Shown piece after piece: positions 1 through 8,134 of a stretch of 64,000 bases of DNA. Below the pieces are notes generated by a model. That model was given only the letters and a program-made list of their open reading frames with translations. It had not been told where the DNA came from and did not search any database. The position numbers were made by a program, and so were the translations under genes. The number at the start of each line of letters is the position of its first letter. Positions within the stretch are counted from its first letter, which is position 1. The stretch comes from Sphingobacterium phlebotomi (GTDB lineage: Bacteria > Bacteroidota > Bacteroidia > Sphingobacteriales > Sphingobacteriaceae), in NCBI RefSeq assembly GCF_008180195.1, contig NZ_VTAV01000001.1, positions 682,001 to 746,000 on the forward strand. Direction: 5' to 3'.

Positions 1-1814
1 TGTGGTTGGACCGTTTCACTATACGTAATTTAGAACTTATCGGCTCCGCGAATGAAAATGCGGCGACGTTGGTCGATATACTCGATGAAACAGCTTCACC
101 CATGGGTGCGAGGTTGTTAAAACGCTGGATGGTGATGCCGCTAAAGGACTTGAAGTCTATACATGAGCGACTGAACGTGGTGGAATATTTTTATAACAAC
201 CGAGAACTACGGGACGAGCTGATAAGGGAAATCAAGCAGATTGGCGATTTAGAACGTTTAATTTCTAAAATTGGTCTTCAAAAAGCGAATCCTCGCGAAA
301 TTATACAGTTGAAGCGGGCGTTATATGTTGTAGAAAAGCTGAAAGGTTTGACTAGTCAAGAAGCGTCCGAAGCATTACGGGTCATTTCAGAACAGTTGAA
401 TGTGTGCCAGATTATTCGGGATAAGATGGAACACATGCTACAGGCAGAACCTCCGGTAGCGCTTAATAAGGGCAATGTAATTGCAAATGGTGTGGACGAG
501 GAATTGGATAAGTTACGTAAAGTAGCTTTTGGCGGAAAAGATTATCTGTTAGAAATTCAGCGTCGGGAATCGGAAGCGACAGGTATACCTTCCTTGAAAA
601 TTGCATTCAACAATGTTTTTGGCTATTATTTGGAGGTGACGAATACCCATAAGGATAAAGTACCGACATCGTGGGTTCGTAAGCAAACGCTGGTAAACGC
701 CGAACGTTATATCACAGAAGAATTGAAGGAATACGAGGAACAGATATTGGGAGCGGAGGAAAAAATACAAGCTATTGAGAATCGTATTTACGCAGAACTT
801 TTGCTCGATATTGCGGCTTATATCAAACCCATTCAATTAAATGCCCAATTAATAGCCAAGCTGGACGTTCTGTTGAACTTTGCACTGATCGCAGAGAAGA
901 ATTATTATATCAAACCGCAACTCAATGAGGGAAAAGTACTTGATATCAAGGGAGGGCGACATCCCGTTATTGAAAAGCATTTGCCTATAGGCGAAGATTA
1001 TATCACAAATGACACGTTATTAGACCCGGAGATGCAACAGATCATTATCATCACAGGACCTAATATGGCGGGTAAATCGGCTTTGTTGCGTCAGACAGGT
1101 TTAATTGTGCTCATGGCTCAGATCGGTTGCTTCGTGCCTGCAAAAGAGGCGTCCATCGGTTTGGTAGACAAAATTTTTACACGGGTGGGGGCTTCGGATA
1201 ATCTTTCTTCGGGAGAATCTACGTTCATGGTGGAAATGAATGAAACCGCCAGTATTATGAATAACCTATCCGACAGATCATTGATTTTATTGGACGAAAT
1301 CGGACGGGGAACCAGTACTTATGATGGTATATCCATCGCTTGGGCTATTGCAGAATTCCTCCATAATCATTCTTTTGCGCGTGCCAAGACTTTGTTTGCA
1401 ACGCATTATCATGAGCTTAATGAACTCACGAACTCCATGTCGCGTATCAAAAATTTTAATGTGACGGTCAAGGAGATGAACAGCAAGGTGATTTTCTTGC
1501 GAAAACTTGTTCCGGGCGGATCAGAGCATAGCTTCGGTATCCATGTGGCGAAATTAGCAGGAATGCCACCAAAATTAATTGGACGTGCCAATGAAATTTT
1601 GAAAAGGTTAGAGCAAGAACGTACTGGCGGCGAGCAGATTAAAGATAGTATGCGCAAAATGCAAAAGCAGGCTTATCAATTACAGATGTTTGCCATCGAT
1701 GATCCTATTTTAGAGAAAATAAGGGATATGTTGAATAATCTGGATGTAAATACCTTGACTCCGGTGGAAGCATTGATGAAATTGGATGAGATACAGCGGT
1801 TGTTAAAGAATTGA
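1..1814 (+). CDS. mutS: DNA mismatch repair protein MutS (5' end outside window)
   Basis: This is the C-terminal ~600 residues of MutS, the ATPase that recognises mismatches and starts methyl-independent repair in this phylum. The frame is already open at base 3, so the N-terminal mismatch-binding and connector domains lie upstream of the window. The visible part begins in the core/lever domain ([11 protein letters not shown]), followed by the clamp. The ATPase follows, with Walker A GPNMAGKS near base 1055, Walker [11 protein letters not shown] near base 1285, and the helix-turn-helix dimerisation tail at the end. All catalytic motifs look intact. An A/T-rich hairpin and the first copy of a dispersed repeat follow the stop codon. 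Confidence 0.97.
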   Translation, partial: WLDRFTIRNLELIGSANENAATLVDILDETASPMGARLLKRWMVMPLKDLKSIHERLNVVEYFYNNRELRDELIREIKQIGDLERLISKIGLQKANPREIIQLKRALYVVEKLKGLTSQEASEALRVISEQLNVCQIIRDKMEHMLQAEPPVALNKGNVIANGVDEELDKLRKVAFGGKDYLLEIQRRESEATGIPSLKIAFNNVFGYYLEVTNTHKDKVPTSWVRKQTLVNAERYITEELKEYEEQILGAEEKIQAIENRIYAELLLDIAAYIKPIQLNAQLIAKLDVLLNFALIAEKNYYIKPQLNEGKVLDIKGGRHPVIEKHLPIGEDYITNDTLLDPEMQQIIIITGPNMAGKSALLRQTGLIVLMAQIGCFVPAKEASIGLVDKIFTRVGASDNLSSGESTFMVEMNETASIMNNLSDRSLILLDEIGRGTSTYDGISIAWAIAEFLHNHSFARAKTLFATHYHELNELTNSMSRIKNFNVTVKEMNSKVIFLRKLVPGGSEHSFGIHVAKLAGMPPKLIGRANEILKRLEQERTGGEQIKDSMRKMQKQAYQLQMFAIDDPILEKIRDMLNNLDVNTLTPVEALMKLDEIQRLLKN

Positions 1815-1817
1815 TTT

Positions 1818-1842
1818 TTTCTTTTTCTCCGCGAAAAAGAAA
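1818..1842 (+). terminator. A/T-only hairpin after mutS
   Basis: The inverted repeat TTTCTTTTTC / GAAAAAGAAA sits four bases after the mutS stop codon with a five-base loop. It is a weak terminator by base content. The same kind of T-stem/A-stem hairpin precedes every copy of the dispersed repeat described at 1849, 3226, 3385 and 16946, so it may be part of that element rather than a simple terminator. Confidence 0.5.
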
Positions 1843-1848
1843 CAAAAA

Positions 1849-1965
1849 GCTCGTCGCTTCGGATGTTTTACATTGTGGGTAGTACTAAGGATGAGTTTGT
1901 ACAGTTGTAAAACATCCGGATGCGACCTTTTAGGGTTAAGGTGGGGTGGTGCAATCTTGTATAGT
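1849..1965 (+). repeat. Dispersed hairpin element, copy 1
   Basis: A long imperfect inverted repeat: outer stem GTCGC (1853-1857) with GCGAC (1922-1926), a small asymmetric internal loop, then inner stem GGATGTTTTACA (1861-1872) with TGTAAAACATCC (1906-1917). The apical region contains GTACTAAGGATGAG, and the 3' flank GGTTAAG...GTGCAAT. Copies at 3226 (same strand) and 16946 (opposite strand) share the architecture, the apical CTAAG...GAGTTT and the 3' flank, while the inner stem sequence differs and stays paired. The function is unknown; it could be a REP-like mobile element or a structured RNA. Confidence 0.75.
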
Positions 1966-2012
1966 GTGTTATTTCTTCCAAAGGCCTGGATTTTTGCTTT
2001 CTAATCCTTGTA

Positions 2013-3182
2013 TTAAAATCTGAAAAACAACTGTAAACTACCGTAATTTGGTTGGACGGACGTCAGGAGATTGCTGTCCCAGTTGTAGGGAACAAAATGG
2101 TAGGCGGCTTCGAGGCCTACATAGGTTTTTCCGGAGAGATGACGCATAGCGGACACGGCTAGGGTACTGCGCATGGTATTGATATAGAAGTAACGGACAG
2201 ATTCTGTTTCGTAATAGTCATAACCGTCGTCGTAATAGCTTTCGTTGACTTCTGACAATCCGGTGGTGGCCAGTTCCCAGAATAATCCAGCTTTAGGAGC
2301 GATAATAAATTTATCATTGTCAAAAATCTTGTAGCCGATTGTGCCGCCAATACCGAGACTCGCGGTTGATCTGATGACTTCTACGTCATCGTACAACATA
2401 TATTCTACCTCCTTGTCGTTTCGCGTATTGAAACGTACTTTTAATCCTGCTTCAAATAAGACAGGGTTGGAAAGTCTGGAAGAAAACAATACGCCTAATG
2501 TCGGACTTGTTTTAAATACAGGGTCAGAACCTGTTAAGGGAAACTCTGCACCTGCATAAACGCTCACACCATGACGGTATTTACCGTAATAGCCATCAGA
2601 TGTGGGTTTTGGTTTGTTTTTACTACTCGGTTGCGGCGTCGTTTCACCATGCACCTGATAAAATTCATCAATATGATCAGCAAATAGCAACGTAATCTTT
2701 TCTTCTTGTTCGGTCAGGTTGTAAGATGGAGAGTTTAATAGTGCCAATGCTTTAATTTTGGTTAGCGAATCGATAGCGTGACGTAAAGGAACGTAATCAA
2801 AATCAGCCTTGTTGTTCTGGTAAATCTGTGCGTGTTTTTCTTCTACTGAATAATCCCACCGCATTACCAATATCTCTTGATAATTTTTTGCTAAATAATC
2901 AGCAATGATGTCTCCCGTTGTTTTTTTCTCTATCAGTATACGGAGAATACGAAGACGCAGTATAAACTCATTTTCGCCACACGTACTCTGGATCGTATTT
3001 AAGACGGGTTCTAGCCTTTCAAAATCATTTCTGCTAAAAATATCGACAAGTTTTTCCAAGGCTGCTTTCGTTACTTGCTCACAATCCTGCCATTTTGTAT
3101 ATGTTTCCTGTTCTTTCCCATAACCATAGATGGGAAGAGAGGCAAACTGTATAAACAGGAGAAATGTTAAAATTTTAGCCAT
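2013..3182 (-). CDS. Secreted protein with C-terminal outer-membrane beta-barrel
   Basis: A 389-residue protein that I do not recognise as a named family. The ATG at 3182 is chosen over the upstream TTG because it places a clean signal peptide (MAKILTFLLFIQFASL...) at the N-terminus. Residues ~25-180 look helical and charged, with two Cys. From ~200 onward, alternating hydrophobic strands separated by polar Tyr/Asp-rich turns run to a terminal aromatic residue (LQLFFRF), as in outer-membrane barrels. It stands alone between two intergenic repeat copies and is divergent from trmN6. A porin-like or autoassembly-type barrel is likely; no substrate can be inferred. Confidence 0.75.
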   Translation of the reverse strand: MAKILTFLLFIQFASLPIYGYGKEQETYTKWQDCEQVTKAALEKLVDIFSRNDFERLEPVLNTIQSTCGENEFILRLRILRILIEKKTTGDIIADYLAKNYQEILVMRWDYSVEEKHAQIYQNNKADFDYVPLRHAIDSLTKIKALALLNSPSYNLTEQEEKITLLFADHIDEFYQVHGETTPQPSSKNKPKPTSDGYYGKYRHGVSVYAGAEFPLTGSDPVFKTSPTLGVLFSSRLSNPVLFEAGLKVRFNTRNDKEVEYMLYDDVEVIRSTASLGIGGTIGYKIFDNDKFIIAPKAGLFWELATTGLSEVNESYYDDGYDYYETESVRYFYINTMRSTLAVSAMRHLSGKTYVGLEAAYHFVPYNWDSNLLTSVQPNYGSLQLFFRF

Positions 3183-3225
3183 GGCGTAATGAATCGCCAA
3201 CCAAAGTACGGAAATTTCTTTATTT

Positions 3226-3378
3226 TTCTTTTTTTACCTCAAAAAAAGAAACAAAAAAATCGTCGCTTTGGATATTTGAGAGGAATTGTTCGTGCTAAGG
3301 GCGAGTTTATGCAGACCTCAAATATCCAGATGCGACCCTAAAGGTTAAGAAAGGGATTGTGCAATAATTGTATTGTCT
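3226..3378 (+). repeat. Dispersed hairpin element, copy 2
   Basis: It begins with an A/T hairpin (TTTCTTTTTTT / AAAAAAAGAAA, 3226-3252). The stem-loop follows: GTCGC (3262-3266) with GCGAC (3332-3336), and GGATATTTGAG (3270-3280) with CTCAAATATCC (3317-3327). The apical part reads GTGCTAAGGGCGAGTTTATGC. The flank GGTTAAG...TTGTGCAAT matches copy 1. Compared with copy 1 the inner stem changed on both arms (GTTTTACA to ATTTGAG), which keeps pairing. It lies in the 332-bp region between two divergent genes and points towards copy 4, so the region carries two face-to-face elements. Confidence 0.75.
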
Positions 3379-3384
3379 TTCCCA

Positions 3385-3492
3385 TGATCTCTTAATGCCA
3401 CATGTAAAATTTTGAAATATGATGACTGCACTATCCCCCCATTCAAAATTTTAAAGTGGCGATTTTTGCGCTCCTTTTTCTAAAAAAGGAGC
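3385..3492 (-). repeat. Dispersed hairpin element, divergent copy 4
   Basis: Read on the minus strand this has the same plan as copies 1-3: an A/T hairpin (CTCCTTTTT...AAAAAGGAG, 3471-3492), AAAAATC, outer stem GCCAC (3456-3460) with GTGGC (3397-3401), an internal loop of 3-4 bases, inner stem AAAATTTTGAA (3442-3452) with its complement (3406-3416), and a trailing ATTAAG. Both stems differ in sequence from the other copies yet remain paired, and the apical loop is shorter (25 bases) without the CTAAG motif. It may be a related but distinct subfamily. Confidence 0.55.
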
Positions 3493-3502
3493 AAAGAAAA
3501 AT

Positions 3503-3510
3503 TACCTTTG
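3503..3510 (+). promoter_or_regulatory. TAnnTTTG -7 box abutting the trmN6 start
   Basis: TACCTTTG matches the Bacteroidota -7 consensus TAnnTTTG and ends only four bases before the ATG. A transcript starting at the usual distance would begin at or next to the start codon, implying a leaderless mRNA. No TTG is present at the -33 spacing, so the call rests on the -7 box and its recurrence at the same distance before tilS, lolD and the DEAD-box gene. Confidence 0.45.
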
Positions 3511-3514
3511 TAGT

Positions 3515-4222
3515 ATGCGCTCCGTTTTTCGTTTTAAACAGTTTGAAGTAGATCAAGGCAATTGTGCTATGAAAATCAACACGGATGGTGTGTTGTTGGC
3601 TGGTTCAACTTATTTTCCACAAGCGAGGCGCATATTGGATGTAGGAACCGGTACAGGTGTTATCGCTCTTATGCTCGCACAACGTCATCCTTACGCCCAT
3701 ATCGATGCTGTCGAAATTGACGAGCATGCGTATCGACAAGCCAAAATCAATTTTCAAAATTCAGATTTTGCAGATCGTTTGCAAGTGTTTTGCGGATCGT
3801 TTGCTGATATGCAGCCACAGGAAAATTATGAACTTATTGTGTCGAATCCACCGTTTTATACGAATTCACTACATAATCCCGATGCACGAAAGCGTCTAGC
3901 AAAACATACGAACATGTTATTTTTCGAAAAACTATTGTCTTTTGTGTCGTACTACTTGACGGATAATGGACAATTTAAACTGATCATTCCGACCGCACTA
4001 GCAGACGAAGAAATTGCGCCGATCCTTTCTGACTATAAATTGCATGTACAAAGTGAAATAACGATATCCTCTTTTTCTGGGGGATTGCCAATCAGGAAAG
4101 TATGGGGAATTGGGAAGAAAGAACTGCCGTTAGAAATGCACGCTTTTGATATTTATGTAGAAAAAGGGATTTATTCCGCTCAATATAAAGAACTATTGGA
4201 ACCTTATTTTTTAGCATTTTGA
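3515..4222 (+). CDS. trmN6: tRNA1(Val) (adenine(37)-N6)-methyltransferase, TrmN6/YfiC family
   Basis: An S-adenosylmethionine-dependent methyltransferase of 235 residues, predicted to methylate N6 of A37 in tRNA1(Val). The SAM-binding loop is ILDVGTGTGVIAL (residues ~41-53), followed by an acidic strand end (AVEIDEHA). The target-base motif is NPPFY (~112-116), the N6-adenine type. The N-terminal FRFKQFEVDQ...MKINTDGVLL pattern is characteristic of the YfiC subgroup. The next gene starts one base after the stop, so the two are probably cotranscribed. The upstream box suggests a leaderless transcript. Confidence 0.9.
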   Translation: MRSVFRFKQFEVDQGNCAMKINTDGVLLAGSTYFPQARRILDVGTGTGVIALMLAQRHPYAHIDAVEIDEHAYRQAKINFQNSDFADRLQVFCGSFADMQPQENYELIVSNPPFYTNSLHNPDARKRLAKHTNMLFFEKLLSFVSYYLTDNGQFKLIIPTALADEEIAPILSDYKLHVQSEITISSFSGGLPIRKVWGIGKKELPLEMHAFDIYVEKGIYSAQYKELLEPYFLAF

Positions 4223-4223
4223 A

Positions 4224-4718
4224 ATGACAAAGATTGGACTTTTATCGGACACCCATGGTTTTTTAGACGATGCTGTTTTCAACTATTTCGATCAATGTGA
4301 TGAGATATGGCACGCAGGGGATTTCGGGTCTGTAACGATAGTGGACACATTAGCAGCTTTTAAACCTTTTAGGGGCGTGTGGGGTAATATTGATGGAAAG
4401 GATATACGTGCAGTATGTCCGGAACATCAACGTTTTTTTTGTGAAGAGGTGGATGTATGGATGACGCATATCGGAGGTTATCCCGGTCGATACGCGGTGC
4501 AGGTAAAACCTGAAATTGTTCTTCATCCGCCGAAACTTTTTATCTGTGGGCATTCCCATATCTTGAAGGTACAATATGATCCGAAACCAGGTTTATTGCA
4601 CCTCAATCCCGGTGCTGCTGGTAAACAAGGGTGGCATAAGGTGCGTACGTTAATGCGTTTCGATATCAACGGGGATAAGATAGAGAACCTGGAAGTGATT
4701 GAATTGGGAATACGATAG
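4224..4718 (+). CDS. YfcE/MJ0936-type metallophosphoesterase
   Basis: A 164-residue calcineurin-like phosphodiesterase of the small bacterial YfcE group. All metal-binding motifs are visible in order: SDTHG (residues 8-12), GDFGS (~32), GNID (~54), and CGHSHI (~108-113), followed by NPGAAGKQG, which is typical of this subgroup. It probably hydrolyses phosphodiesters with bound Mn2+ in the cytoplasm; the physiological substrate of this family is not settled. It starts one base after trmN6 and ends 11 bases from the convergent MerR gene, with no terminator hairpin between them. Confidence 0.88.
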   Translation: MTKIGLLSDTHGFLDDAVFNYFDQCDEIWHAGDFGSVTIVDTLAAFKPFRGVWGNIDGKDIRAVCPEHQRFFCEEVDVWMTHIGGYPGRYAVQVKPEIVLHPPKLFICGHSHILKVQYDPKPGLLHLNPGAAGKQGWHKVRTLMRFDINGDKIENLEVIELGIR

Positions 4719-4729
4719 GTGAGGTAGGA

Positions 4730-5065
4730 TTATAGACTATCCCTGACCTCGATTAAGAACTTCTTTAAACGTTCCAACGAATCAATAACCCGCTGATTCT
4801 CTTTTACTTCATTTTTATTGGAGCGGATATAATCTCTTGCACCTTGTAGTGTGTAGCCTTTATCTTTTACGAGATTAAAGATAATTTTTAAGTTAGCAAT
4901 GTCGTCTTGTGTGAACAGGCGATTCCCTTTTTTGTTCTTCTTGGGTTGTATAATATCAAACTCCCGCTCATAAAAACGTATCTGTGAAGCGTTAACACCG
5001 AACATGGCGGTCACTTCACCCATGGTATAGTATAGCTTATTTATTTCACGTTCTTTGTACGGCAT
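4730..5065 (-). CDS. MerR-family transcriptional regulator
   Basis: A 111-residue protein with an N-terminal winged helix-turn-helix of MerR type (LYYTMGEVTAMFGV, RFYEREFDII, NRLFTQDDI), then a helical dimerisation segment. There is no C-terminal ligand-binding Cys cluster or effector domain, so the signal cannot be inferred. Short MerR proteins like this are common single-copy regulators in Bacteroidota. The ATG at 5065 is preferred to the TTG at 5074. About 170 bases of unannotated DNA separate it from the divergent small membrane ORF. Confidence 0.85.
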   Translation of the reverse strand: MPYKEREINKLYYTMGEVTAMFGVNASQIRFYEREFDIIQPKKNKKGNRLFTQDDIANLKIIFNLVKDKGYTLQGARDYIRSNKNEVKENQRVIDSLERLKKFLIEVRDSL

Positions 5066-5239
5066 ATCTTCCAAGAATTTGTAACCTTAACAAATATATA
5101 CAATCTACGGTTGGATTTCAAATTTCGTGCGTCTCCTCATCTGAATTGTTCGTATCCATAGATCCGAATAGCATATTCCACTTCACCCCAATGCTTGTAA
5201 GGAGTTAGGCGTTTTTCGGAAAAATTAATAAATTTGGGT

Positions 5240-5353
5240 ATGCATATACTTACATGGACAATAGGTAGAGAGGAGGTCATTATCCTATCCATATTGGTGT
5301 TTATATTGATTTTTTTTGGAATTGTTTTTAGCCGTTTGTTGAAGAGGAAGTAA
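5240..5353 (+). CDS. Small single-pass membrane protein (37 aa)
   Basis: A short ORF: MHILTWTIGREEVI followed by a strongly hydrophobic stretch (ILSILVFILIFFGIVF) and a basic tail SRLLKRK. This is one transmembrane helix with its C-terminus in the cytoplasm by the positive-inside rule. It lacks a clear Shine-Dalgarno sequence, as many Bacteroidota genes do. Its 3' end overlaps the promoter of the next gene. A second ORF of the same design lies at 37744. I know of no family name; the helix-plus-basic-tail composition in an otherwise low-complexity gap is the only support. Confidence 0.5.
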   Translation: MHILTWTIGREEVIILSILVFILIFFGIVFSRLLKRK

Positions 5354-5365
5354 TCCGTACCTTTG
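5336..5365 (+). promoter_or_regulatory. Bacteroidota-type promoter for the DHS-like gene
   Basis: TTG (5336-5338), 19 bases, then TACCTTTG (5358-5365): a full match to the Bacteroidota housekeeping promoter TTG-N19-TAnnTTTG. A transcript would start near 5370, about 20 bases before the ATG at 5390. The promoter lies partly inside the 3' end of the small ORF at 5240. Confidence 0.75.
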
Positions 5366-5389
5366 TTTAAGAATAGAAAATTTGAAACT

Positions 5390-6370
5390 ATGAGTACACA
5401 AAAAGGTCCTATTTCTCAATTTTTGGAGAAAAACTACCTGCATTTTAATGCGGCTGCTTTGGTAGACGCGGCTAAGGGGTATGAGACGCATCTATTGGAA
5501 GGTGGAAAGATGTTAATCTCTTTGGGCGGTGCGATGAGCACAGCTGAATTAGGAATTTCATTGGCAGAAATGATTCGTCAAGATAAAGTCCATATCATTT
5601 CTTGTACCGGTGCCAACCTGGAAGAAGATGTGATGAATCTGGTGGCTCATTCACATTATAAACGTGTGCCAAATTACCGGGATTTGACGCCTGAACAAGA
5701 ACGTGAATTGCTAGATCAGCACTATAACCGCGTAACCGATACCTGTATTCCGGAAGAAGAAGCTTTCCGCCGTTTGCAGAAACACTTGGAAGATGTTTGG
5801 CACGCAGCGGAGGAAAAAGGTGAACGCTATCTGCCTCATGAATTTCTCTACCAAGTGGTAAATTCGGGTGTGTTAGAGCAATACTACGAAATTGATCCTA
5901 AGAACTCCTGGATTGTTGCAGCGGCGGAGAAAAACCTACCTATCGTATGTCCGGGATGGGAAGATTCTACAACCGGAAATATCTTTGCTGCCAATGTCAT
6001 TAAAGGTAACTTGAAGGCTAGTACGGTGAAGTCCGGTATTGAATATATGATATATTTAACCGAATGGTATCGTGCCAATTCCAGTGGGAAAGGTGTGGGG
6101 TTCTTCCAGATTGCAGGTGGTATATCAGGAGACTTCCCGATCTGTGTTGTACCCATGATGTATCAGGATTTGGAATGGGAAGACGTACCTTTTTGGTCTT
6201 ACTTCTGCCAGATTTCGGATTCAACAACCTCGTATGGTTCGTATTCGGGCGCCGTTCCTAATGAGAAAATTACTTGGGGTAAGTTGGATATAGATACACC
6301 GAAGTTTGTAGTGGAGTCTGATGCTACTATCGTAGCACCGTTGATTTTCTCTTATATTTTAGGGCATTAA
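5390..6370 (+). CDS. Deoxyhypusine synthase-family protein
   Basis: A 326-residue Rossmann-like protein of the deoxyhypusine synthase (DHS) family, as seen from GGKMLISLGGAMSTAELG, HIISCTGANLEED and CPGWEDSTTGN. In eukaryotes DHS transfers the aminobutyl group of spermidine to a lysine of eIF5A. Bacteria lack eIF5A, and bacterial relatives are thought to act in polyamine metabolism, for example homospermidine formation. The segment aligned with the catalytic-lysine loop of human DHS (GGGVPKHH) reads AGGISGDFP here, so the lysine is not present. True DHS chemistry is therefore unlikely. The ATG at 5390 gives the family-like start and sits behind a good promoter. Confidence 0.8.
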   Translation: MSTQKGPISQFLEKNYLHFNAAALVDAAKGYETHLLEGGKMLISLGGAMSTAELGISLAEMIRQDKVHIISCTGANLEEDVMNLVAHSHYKRVPNYRDLTPEQERELLDQHYNRVTDTCIPEEEAFRRLQKHLEDVWHAAEEKGERYLPHEFLYQVVNSGVLEQYYEIDPKNSWIVAAAEKNLPIVCPGWEDSTTGNIFAANVIKGNLKASTVKSGIEYMIYLTEWYRANSSGKGVGFFQIAGGISGDFPICVVPMMYQDLEWEDVPFWSYFCQISDSTTSYGSYSGAVPNEKITWGKLDIDTPKFVVESDATIVAPLIFSYILGH

Positions 6371-6386
6371 TTTTTCTTTTCTCCCT

Positions 6387-6917
6387 ATGTGTCATTTAAA
6401 AACAGATAATCCTGTTGCACTACAAGCACTCTTATCGGAAACTCTTTTTATTCCCAAGGATGAAGAGGAGAGCAAAGCTTCACTCATAAGAAATGTCGCA
6501 GATGGTGCAACAGGACGGGAGGAGGAGGAATTTATTTATCAAGGAGATAAAACTACGGGTGTATTATTTATCTTGCGTTATCCGGATTATCCTTATTTTT
6601 CACCACAGGCGGAGGAGGCATTTGTAAAAACTTTAGGTGCGCTCAGTCTGTCATTTGAAAATGTCGCGGTCGTCAACTTAGCCAATCCGCATAACCCCAA
6701 TGATTTTAAACGAATCATGCAATTTTTTCAACCAACCAAAATTACGTTGCTTGGGGTAGAACCTATCTCGCTTAAACTTCCCGAAATAGCACATAACGCA
6801 TATATGAAAGGACGAGTAGCAACGGTGTTTAATACCTTTAGCTTCGAGGAGATGTTCGCCGACGTGCAAAAGAAAAAGATGTTCTGGAATGAGTTTAAGA
6901 CGTTTATTGGCATTTAA
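6387..6917 (+). CDS. Conserved hypothetical protein, upstream of rdgB
   Basis: A 176-residue soluble protein without signal peptide or membrane helix. It alternates strands and helices (GVLFILRYPDYPYFS, ENVAVVNLANPH, KITLLGVEP, RVATVFNTFSFEEMF) and ends in an amphipathic KKKMFWNEFKTFIGI. The layout resembles, weakly, the small psi-type clamp-loader accessory subunits, but no motif proves this and I would not name it. It lies 16 bases after the DHS-like gene and 4 bases before rdgB, so the three are probably cotranscribed. Confidence 0.7.
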   Translation: MCHLKTDNPVALQALLSETLFIPKDEEESKASLIRNVADGATGREEEEFIYQGDKTTGVLFILRYPDYPYFSPQAEEAFVKTLGALSLSFENVAVVNLANPHNPNDFKRIMQFFQPTKITLLGVEPISLKLPEIAHNAYMKGRVATVFNTFSFEEMFADVQKKKMFWNEFKTFIGI

Positions 6918-6921
6918 AAAA

Positions 6922-7506
6922 ATGGAACTAATTTTTGCAACGAATAATGCGCACAAGCTTGAAGAGGTACAAGCCATCGTCGGAGATAAATTTAGTATAA
7001 AATCTTTAGCCGATATGGGTTGTTTTGATGACATTCCGGAAACGGGTGTGACCTTTGAGGAGAATGCGAAACAGAAAACGGATTATCTTGTCGATAAATA
7101 CGGTTTAGATTGTTTTGGGGATGATTCCGGCTTGGAAATAGATGCTCTTAATAAAGAACCTGGTGTTTATTCCGCCCGCTATTCCGGCTCACGTGATATG
7201 GAAAAAAATATCGATTTGGTGTTAGCCAAGCTGGGAGATAATCTGGAGCGCACGGCACGTTTTCGAACAGTGATTTCGCTTTTCCTGAACGGGCAACAAC
7301 ATTTCTTTGAGGGTGTTATCGAAGGACATGTCATTCATGAACGACAGGGTTCCGGAGGTTTTGGTTACGATCCTATTTTTATACCAGAGGGGTACGACAA
7401 AACGTTTGCGGAAATGACTCTTGGAGAGAAAAATCAAATCAGCCATCGTGCTATTGCGGTAGGGAAATTAGCGGCGTTTTTGAAAGAAGATAATGTTGTT
7501 GATTAA
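6922..7506 (+). CDS. rdgB: XTP/dITP diphosphatase (RdgB/HAM1)
   Basis: A house-cleaning nucleotide pyrophosphatase of 194 residues that removes XTP, ITP and dITP before they enter nucleic acid. Family signatures: N-terminal IFATNNAHKLEEV, central FGDDSGLEIDAL with the catalytic acidic residues, PGVYSARYSG, and SGGFGYDPIF near the C-terminus followed by the SHRA motif. The start at 6922 is chosen because the family begins directly with this strand. The upstream in-frame start would add residues and overlap the preceding gene. No terminator follows. Confidence 0.95.
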   Translation: MELIFATNNAHKLEEVQAIVGDKFSIKSLADMGCFDDIPETGVTFEENAKQKTDYLVDKYGLDCFGDDSGLEIDALNKEPGVYSARYSGSRDMEKNIDLVLAKLGDNLERTARFRTVISLFLNGQQHFFEGVIEGHVIHERQGSGGFGYDPIFIPEGYDKTFAEMTLGEKNQISHRAIAVGKLAAFLKEDNVVD

Positions 7507-7552
7507 GACTTAGTTATAGTGTTGTAAAATATATGAGACAACCACTTTTGGA

Positions 7553-7640
7553 GTGCCAGCAAGTTCGGTGATAGGGCGTTGGAATGTGCTCGACCCATTC
7601 GCAGAAGAGGATAGGGCGGGGTCTTCTTATAATTATGCCG
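7553..7640 (+). pseudogene. Remnant of an Rhs-repeat core domain
   Basis: One frame reads VIGRWNVLDPFAEEDR followed by SSYNYA. This matches the conserved Rhs core signature (GRW...DPLAE...SPYNY...NP..DPDG) of Bacteroidota Rhs/YD-repeat proteins. The frame then loses similarity and there is no upstream repeat region or downstream DPDG motif, so only ~25 residues of a former gene are recognisable. The rest of the gap to 8177 has a base composition unlike the neighbouring genes and otherwise holds only the tandem repeat at 7946. Confidence 0.45.
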
Positions 7641-7945
7641 TACCTCAAGAACCTGACGACGTACGAGTTCAAGCCGACGACATCCCTCATGTGTCTACCG
7701 ATGCACCGATATGCGGCTTATCCGGGCATCAAGCAAGCATCGAGCTCCGTTTTACACCCCTTGTTGTCCCTCGACATCAGTATGAGCCCCCTCAGAACAC
7801 GGTATCCGTACATCTACACGTTATACTCCACCCTCTTTGTAAACTAGCCGTCCCTCAATATATCTATCTCACACCTCAATAACATTTGGAGCAACGGCAA
7901 TGCCGCATTTCCGTCCTTCGACACCCCTTTGATGCTCCTCAAGGT

Positions 7946-8134
7946 GGTCAAGAGGAACGGCATATAGACATAGAGGTCCCTCTACTTGGTTTTGAAGGAC
8001 CTCAACAAAGCAAAGAGGTTCATCGTAAAGATAAAGACGTACGTCAACAAGCCAAAGAGGTCTGTCGTTAAGCCAAAGAGGTCTGTCGTCAGCGTAAAGA
8101 GGTTCCTCGTCAGTGTAGGGAAGTAGCTCGCCAT
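7946..8134 (+). repeat. Degenerate 21-bp tandem repeat, nine units
   Basis: Nine consecutive 21-base units can be laid out from 7946 to 8134. Units 6 and 7 are nearly identical, and all share a core close to AAAGAGGTnCnTCGTCA. Because 21 is a multiple of three, translation gives a seven-residue repeat (AKEVCRQ, RKEVPRQ, SKEVHRK, DKDVRQQ) in a frame interrupted by one stop codon in unit 6. It could be a decaying coding repeat, or a minisatellite that never coded. No gene covers it. Confidence 0.7.

Noticed and set aside
7553..7882. Plus-strand frames of 109, 87 and 61 residues in the rdgB to OstA gap
   Set aside because: They lie in different frames with no start signal, signal peptide or family match. 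Only the Rhs-core fragment and the tandem repeat within them are real signals, and these are reported separately.
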